Source: Phoronis ovalis (taxonomy: Eukaryota > Phoronida > Phoronidae). Taken from it: a stretch of 16,186 nucleotides of DNA. The stretch spans positions 1-16,186 of the forward strand of contig JAOXYB010026734.1 in assembly GCA_028565635.1 (NCBI GenBank), written 5' to 3'. Each line of letters opens with the position of its first letter. The stretch's first letter is position 1. Both the position numbers and the translations under genes were made by a program. The notes under the pieces are model-generated. The model searched no databases. It was not told where the DNA came from and saw nothing but the letters and a program-made list of their open reading frames with translations. Positions 9,724-16,186 of the stretch are shown here, piece by piece.

Positions 9724-9731
9724 TGACGTCA
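9724..9731. promoter_or_regulatory. Consensus cAMP-response element TGACGTCA
   Basis: A second full CRE, in context GGTTGACGTCACATATT, inside the CpG-retaining segment. It is the best single-site candidate for a bZIP (CREB/ATF) input to this locus. Confidence 0.4.
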
Positions 9732-12700
9732 CATATTATTTCGAGTGTCAATAGCAACGAATATGATAAATCTAAGACTAATTATTAATAAGTCCAATCT
9801 TTGCTTCTTCTAAATGCTCAGAATTATTCCTTCTAATGAATCTACTGGCTAATTAATGTCTTTGTACATTACGACCAAAGAATTACTCCTTATCACTTGT
9901 TAAACGTCTGCTGATTGGTTGACATGCTTTGAGCAGGAAATTAATGCAGGATTAGATAATTAGAAACGAAGCCACTACATCCCACTATAGGGATATAATT
10001 ACAATTAATGAGAAATGCGCTGATGAAAGCAGTTAATTACACTTTCCAGTAAATATAATGACTTGTCATCGATCGTTGTCTCAAAGATATGACGGCTGAT
10101 TAAAAATTATAATAATATCACATTGTAAAATTTTAAACAAAAAGTTTTATGAATCAGGTTATGCAACTTATTAATTAAGCACACGCCATTACTGTGACTT
10201 ATTATTGATTGCTATTTAATAATTTGACAGCTGATCCAAAAATTAACAACTTTATCATTTTTAACGATTTCTTTATTTCATATTAAGTATTATTTGGTAA
10301 CTACAACTACTTGTATAGTTAGTACCACAATTCCTAAAACAGTCTGTATTGTACAAGCATCAAATGGGTTGCCAAACCTAGTCAAATATACTTTTCAGTT
10401 TTAGGATAAATGGAAAGTAACAACTCTAAGGCAGTTGTCCAGTATCATTACACTTGACTACACTTGTCTCACCAATCACTTTTTTCATTACCCCCTTTTT
10501 CCACATGCATTTTTACTATCTATGTAAATCTAGATCAATAGACGACCACAAAAAATACAAGATCAAATTAATTTCGCCGAGCGGCTTACCTTGAAACAGA
10601 GTATGAAGTACGTACTCTTGTTTCTTACAGTATTGTCAGTTTTGGAATGTTGACGTGCCATGAACTAGCTAATAATAGTTATATAAGTAGGCAAGAAAAA
10701 GGGTAATTACAGGTACCGCTCATTAGTTACCATGCCAATGGCTGACTACAGGTGTTAGAGAAATATATCTTTACCTATGAAGCAGTGTAATTAACAAAAT
10801 TAACAATCAAAACTAACATTAACCTTCTCATCTTTCTTTAATTAGACTGTAAAATTATTTTATTTGAGTATGACATTACCATCTGATCTTGCATAGCCAG
10901 ATCTGCGGTACTGGTAAGGCTGCGAAAATTTCCGTATACTTGATCAGGGCATATATATGTAACCTTGGTGCACAAGCTGTGCACTACATAATAGCATTTT
11001 ATCGGTATATGCTTACAGACTTACAAAAAATATCCTTGGCCCTGAAATATGCATAAACTATTTAGAATACCACAATGAGTGATTTACTGGCCTGGGCTCA
11101 ATAAAAGAACTGTTTTTCAATCTTATATTTTTGTACATAAACCAAATAGAAATTTTCATTAAATATTTTCTTAAACAGATCAGGGATAACAAGAAAAGAA
11201 ACACCAAACGCCTTGAGAATAATAGCAATGGCTTGCTAATTAAGAAATCATGTAGCAATGGCTTGCCACACTAACATAACAAATGTCCTAGCTCATCTTT
11301 CCAATACAGTACTAATGCACATACCAGATGACAAACAATTAAGAAAGTTTCAAAGTACACAAAAAAACAAAACCAAATTTACCAGATACAGTGTTGAACA
11401 TTTGAATGTCTGCCTTCTGAGCTGTCAATGTCCTTTTAACTATTGAACTGCTTTTCCTGACAGAGCAATTAAACTTCTGCTTGCAATTTAGGTCACACAT
11501 AGGGATTTTAAATGTTCATGTCTCCCTAATTATACACCTCTTACAATCTAATAATAAATAGCCCAGTCTTTGTGCTCATAAGACCTTAGCAAATATTAAC
11601 TTAAAAGTCTTCAGGTAATCACCTTGATTTGGTTACATGGTTCAACAATTTTTGAAATTAATTTTATCTCAAATTAACATTCTTCGGAAACCTGTTAAGA
11701 AGCCTGAGTGTTAAATACTCTTTTATTATTATTCAGTTAATGAAACATTGGAAATCTACCTAATTAAAACACCTGTATCAAAATACAAAGTTAGTCTGCT
11801 CCTGGTACAGTAAAAAACAGAAGTAAAAAAATAAAACTGTTGAATAATTCTATTGCTAAACACAAGTAAAAGTTTATAAAACAATTAAAATATGTTTTAT
11901 TAGACATGTGAAAAGTTGTTAAAGCTGAGATTTTAATTTAAAAGTACTAGAGAATGACATTATTTCACAGCTACAGAAGTTCCAGTGTACAGAGACACCT
12001 GTAGCTATTATTAAATATACCAAATGAATACACATGTCCCTTGTCTGCATTCAGTGATACAACCAGATAATTATTAATGCAAACTCAGACAGCCTGTATT
12101 GTTAAGATAATAGTAACAAGCAGGACAATATGGAACTAAACTAATTCAGCAAAATTTTAATCATTGGTTTCATATTACATACCAATTAAATATTCAAAGC
12201 CTTTCAAGTCTAAAGTTTAAAAGGAATAATGTTTTTTATTTAATGAAATGCACTAAGTATACAAGAAATAGAAAAGTTATTAATTATAATGTATTTTAGC
12301 AACTTTTGGTAATTTTGTTGTCACACTGGATAATTCATGATGCAGGGCATTGATCCATGTTAGGTCCAAACTGTATCTGCATTTAAATAAATTCATTGTT
12401 TGTGCAGTAACTTTGCATAACAAGGCCCTGAACATGTGTAGGACTTGCGGCTTCCAGAGCATATCTGTGCATCATGTTACAGTCATCATTATATGGATGT
12501 AATTTTTTTTGGGTGAATATAGATGACGGCAAAAAATATGGGCCGGCAACATATGTACAATACAGACGTATTTTCTACATTTCATGACATACTAAAATTG
12601 ACGATGCATCCCATTTATGAGTAAAATAATTCTAAATTTAAAAAAAATCTGATAGAACTGACATTAAATTATGTTTGTTCATTTGATTATCCATGGATAC

Positions 12701-14160
12701 TGGAATATCTCTCAAAAATGCCCGTTTGATCGCAGCGACTTCCGAGTTGCTGCCCAGGTCTGATTCCTAATTTCACACACACGTTTTCCATGAATACTTT
12801 AGGACATTCCCAAATAAAATTCACTATTGCTCTGAGATTTGAATTCAATATCAAGATCTGCTTCTTACCACCACCAGGGGTCACTGATACAATAAAATAC
12901 CCAACAGTACAGGTAGCCTTAGATGTAAATTCAGTACACAGATTATGGGACTATAATTTTACACTATTTATGATAATTTTATTTACGCCTTTAATGATAA
13001 TTACATGCAAAAACTAAAATAGATTTGATAACTTTCTAGTTTGAAGATGAGTACAATTTCTTTCACACATCTTGCTTCCTTAGAGGTATAAAAGGTTTAA
13101 CCAGCCTACAGTTAGTTGACAGGTAGATAGGTTTATCATATTACCCCCTCCTACCTGCTGATTAGGATCTCTAATTACACATAGTTGGGTCAGTACACAA
13201 CAGCATTACACTATAACTATTAACAAAATTAATTGAACTTTGGTTTGAAAATTATCATCAGCATTAATTTGGCAAATAAAGCACACCTTGATAGGAATTT
13301 AGGAATTAAGGCGTCTAGCAATTACAAATATAATTAGAGATTTAGATTACAAATGCCTGGATAACTTTTACACAAAAGTTGTTTATCATCATACAGTACC
13401 TGGGTTTATGCTAAACTTTGACACAAAGTTTTATCTTCCACGAAAGTTAACGCCACACAAATGCAACTTTTGGCATACACCTTTGTTTCAGTATGTCATT
13501 AGTTGTTATGTAATACTTAATTAGCACAACGCGCACGTTTTGTGAAAAACCTTTACAAGCACAAAAGAATTACCTCTTACAATTTTCGAAACACAGTCTG
13601 CTGCTACCAAAGCTAATGTCATAAACCTCAATTATGACTGGAATTGTGCAAATCAACTAATTGCAAATATAGATCCACCATACTAATTATAACCCTGTAT
13701 TTAGATAAGATTAAAATTGAGTTATGCGCGGAAGTGCCACATATTGGAAAAAAAGCTCAACTAATTAATGTATATGTAACTCTTACTGTAACATTCTACA
13801 TACTTTATTGACTTAACTTGAAAGGAAATGTTTTATATTGGAAATGCTCCTGGTGCTGTAATTAAAAAATCATGGCAGAGACGATGAGAGATTATTTTTA
13901 CATCAATAATCGCGTAACGATATTTAAATTTTATTCAAAAAATTAATTCGTTTTTAAGTATCATTACAAGTACCGGAATGGCTATAACTATAATGAAGTG
14001 ATTTATGAAATAACAAGTTTAATTTAAAAGGAATTTAAAATTTTAATGAAATTCTAGACAGTTCAATGAGTCATCACATATAAAGGAACCCTTTCAGGGA
14101 GTAAACATGTCATAACTTATTAAAAATTTCAAGTGGCAGAGATTAAATACACCTTCTTAA

Positions 14161-14173
14161 GGGGGGGGGGGGG
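14161..14173 (+). repeat. Poly(G) tract, 13 bases
   Basis: An uninterrupted run of 13 G lies in otherwise AT-rich sequence (preceded by CCTTCTTAA, followed by ATTAAAAATT). It is a mononucleotide microsatellite and a likely length-polymorphic or sequencing-error-prone site. Confidence 0.95.
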
Positions 14174-15336
14174 ATTAAAAATTAAGAAAATTCAAGAACT
14201 GTTCCTTACATAGTGGGATTTGTACAATTAAAATCAGTTTGAATAACCCAGCGTAAAGATTGACAAACACAGACGGCAGTGTCAACAAATCAAAACTATA
14301 CATTCTGTTCAAAGCAGATCAATACAATCATCCCACACTGGTAGAGGTTTTATTTAATTGTTTACTCTGTTAGCTTTTCCTTAAGTTTATAGTTAGGCAC
14401 TGACCAGTGATCAAATGATGTAGAGAAGTAACCAAATATATCAAAGATTACAATACAATCCATCACAGTGAATGCTGTAATATACAAATATACAGTTGTC
14501 TTAACATTATTTTGTAAAATCGAATGTGACATCTTTAATCATTTAAATTGTTCCCAAATATACATATTTGCAGTTACACACTTGAAACTATAACAGATCT
14601 TTATTCCCAGAGTAAGGCAAATTTGTAAGTGGTCCCGAAAGAGGAATTCATTTGTCAATAGACACTGCTTAAAAATGGGTTTAACTTCCAGTCAGACATG
14701 AAGGGTTCTTCGTTTTCCTTCCTTTTTAACACTACACCCAGATGTACGCAAATGCAGCCGTAAAATCAAACCAGATAGATGCCAACGGTATAACAATTGA
14801 ATCCTATTTCTACTGATTTTTTATTGACAGCCGCATGTTGAAAGTTACAATTATAAAACAAAAGGAAACAGCCGAGATCAATACGCTGATCAATCGTGTT
14901 ACCTAAAGCTACTAAATCAATCCATCACCATTATACACATGAAAGAGCACGAGTCTCTAAAACTTGATTAGCAAAACTTACTTAATATCAATAACGCGGA
15001 TAATGAGTAGACATTTTTTAGCTCGATATCATTTCAGTTCATTATCTTACTAAAACAGTTTCATGTGGTTGCCAATTTTACTCTCTTTACTTAAAGGAAA
15101 GCCATGACATTTTATCTATTTGTTCATATATTGGACATATCAGTTTTCACAATGAGTACTGTTTTCCAACATTTTTTCAAAGTTACGTTTCTTGGAAAAT
15201 TGTGTTCTTTTGTGAAAGCTGATTAAAGTCCACACAATTTTTTCCGGGCACCATGTCAAGCTGAACTGGTTCAGTATCATGCTATTATTTATAAGGTGAA
15301 TCAGTCATGCAGATACAAGTTAATGATCCTTTTAGC

Positions 15337-15354
15337 AATTAATTAATTAATTAA
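15337..15354. repeat. (AATT)n microsatellite
   Basis: About 4.5 copies of AATT in tandem, which also creates three overlapping TAATTA words. These should be discounted when judging homeodomain-site enrichment. Confidence 0.9.
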
Positions 15355-16186
15355 ATAGTTTCATGATAATATACCAAAATAATAAAAAACAATATGTAAA
15401 ATGCACTTTAATTTTAAACTCAAGAGTGTTTGCTTTGCAATAGAGAACACATGCACTTCCATGCATATTTAATATAGTGCCTTTTTAACATAAAATTAAA
15501 ATTTCAAATATGTTTATCATTAAACAACTAAATACTAAAAAACGCCCAAATGAGACAGTGTTACACATCATTATTTATTCTGGGCTAAGCTATAAGGCAC
15601 TTCTAAAAGTACAAAACAGTTAACATATTGACTGAATCAAATCTGTATAAACATCAAAATGGTTTTGAAATATGCCTCTTGCTGTCAAAAAAAATAAAAA
15701 TAGCCCAGAGATTTTTTCTTCATTTAGAAAACATATTAACAAAATAAATGTATATATAATGAAGTATTAAAAAAGTACTGTTAGAAATATATCATTTTTT
15801 AAATTGATACTGGATGAAACAATACATCCGGATGAATGAAGTAGCAGGAGTATGTTCCCCGGATCAAAGGCTTTAATCCCGGGACAACATTAAAAGAAAA
15901 TCCGCTCAATTTATACCCCGATATCAGTTTGATAATCTAAAAGGAAATCCACAGACCAATGTTGTTCCCAGTAAAATAAAGTGTCTGAACTAGTAGGTTT
16001 TGTGCACAAACCATCAATACACTGGAACATAAATATATCAGAAACGTTTGCAAAACGGAAAGTTTGCAGTTGATTATCATAATACAAGTTTGGACATTGT
16101 ACAATGCTAAATTGGTATTCCAACAAGGAAATCATTACATAACCAGACTACTGTAATACATTCATACATCATTGGGGTACTCAGTA

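Larger units (their letters stand above)
9596..11000. promoter_or_regulatory. CpG-retaining, motif-dense candidate regulatory segment
   Basis: About 13 CpG dinucleotides occur in 9601-10100, compared with two in the preceding 1200 bases, and CpGs stay fairly frequent to ~11000. The same segment has a perfect TGACGTCA at 9724-9731, a TGACGTG half-type site at 10651-10657, an inverted CCAAT (ATTGG) near 9915, at least seven TAATTA words between 9665 and 10175, and a palindrome group at 9603-9643. This could be an enhancer, an alternative promoter or a 5' UTR exon region. No start site or TATA element in minus orientation could be fixed. Confidence 0.35.
11001..16186 (-). other. Upstream intron or 5' region, distal segment
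   Basis: AT-rich non-coding sequence with scattered CpG-bearing patches (~12440-12790, 13440-13990, 14700-15030), a poly(G) run at 14161-14173 and an (AATT)n run at 15337-15354. Open frames of 60-75 codons occur at about the rate expected by chance. One of them, 15911-16135 on the minus strand, is discussed as a weak exon candidate. No RNA gene or recognisable transposon was seen. Confidence 0.6.

Noticed and set aside
10678-10688. TATATAAG as a promoter TATA box
   Set aside because: It is on the plus strand, opposite to the gene, and such words are common in AT-rich DNA. No transcript start or open frame follows.
12280-13017. Three 60-75-codon open frames around 12.3-13.0 kb
   Set aside because: They show no recognisable domain, and two overlap on opposite strands. 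Chance explains them, though the 12.4-12.8 kb stretch has somewhat more CpG.
1-16186. A transposon, endogenous viral element or gene cluster
   Set aside because: No terminal inverted repeats with an enclosed frame, no reverse transcriptase, transposase or integrase motifs, and no second gene were readable on either strand.

Overview
This window looks like a piece of an animal (bilaterian, probably invertebrate) nuclear genome. It holds one long intact coding exon bounded by good spliceosomal sites, inside more than 13 kb of AT-rich, non-coding, intron-like sequence. There is no operon structure, no run of adjacent genes and no recognisable tRNA, rRNA, CRISPR array or bacterial feature. The species cannot be fixed from the sequence. 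The protein is recognisable family-wide, but I cannot assign a phylum with confidence.

The only confident gene is on the minus strand. It is the first coding exon of a zinc finger homeobox gene of the ZFHX3 (ATBF1) / ZFHX4 / Drosophila zfh2 family. The exon runs from a splice acceptor just above 5178 down to a splice donor at 2355/2354. Translation most likely starts at 5157 in a strong Kozak context. The exon encodes about 934 residues: an acidic, serine-rich N-terminus, the family-typical FDGKIVYNPDGSAYIIE block, nine C2H2-type fingers (one degenerate), a HCVYC knuckle, Ser/Thr/Pro linkers and a PMDLS motif of the CtBP-binding type. The later zinc fingers and the homeodomains of this family must lie in downstream exons beyond position 1.

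Layout: 1-2354 is the intron after this exon. It holds a diverged tandem duplication near 1.7 kb, a plus-strand CAGGT cluster near 0.8-1.3 kb, and a possible intronic polyadenylation site just past the read-through stop. 2355-5178 is the exon. 5179-16186 is the upstream intron or 5' region, with no supported exon. Within it, 7.7-7.95 kb is a dense TAATTA cluster. 9.6-10.1 kb keeps many CpGs in an otherwise CpG-poor intron and also carries a full cAMP-response element, TAATTA sites and a small palindrome group.

The most notable non-coding signal is a window-wide excess of the palindromic homeodomain core TAATTA, about twice as frequent by hand count as the same-composition word ATTAAT. This fits a developmental transcription-factor locus with cis-regulatory introns. 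I found no sign of a novel defence, mobile or enzymatic system.
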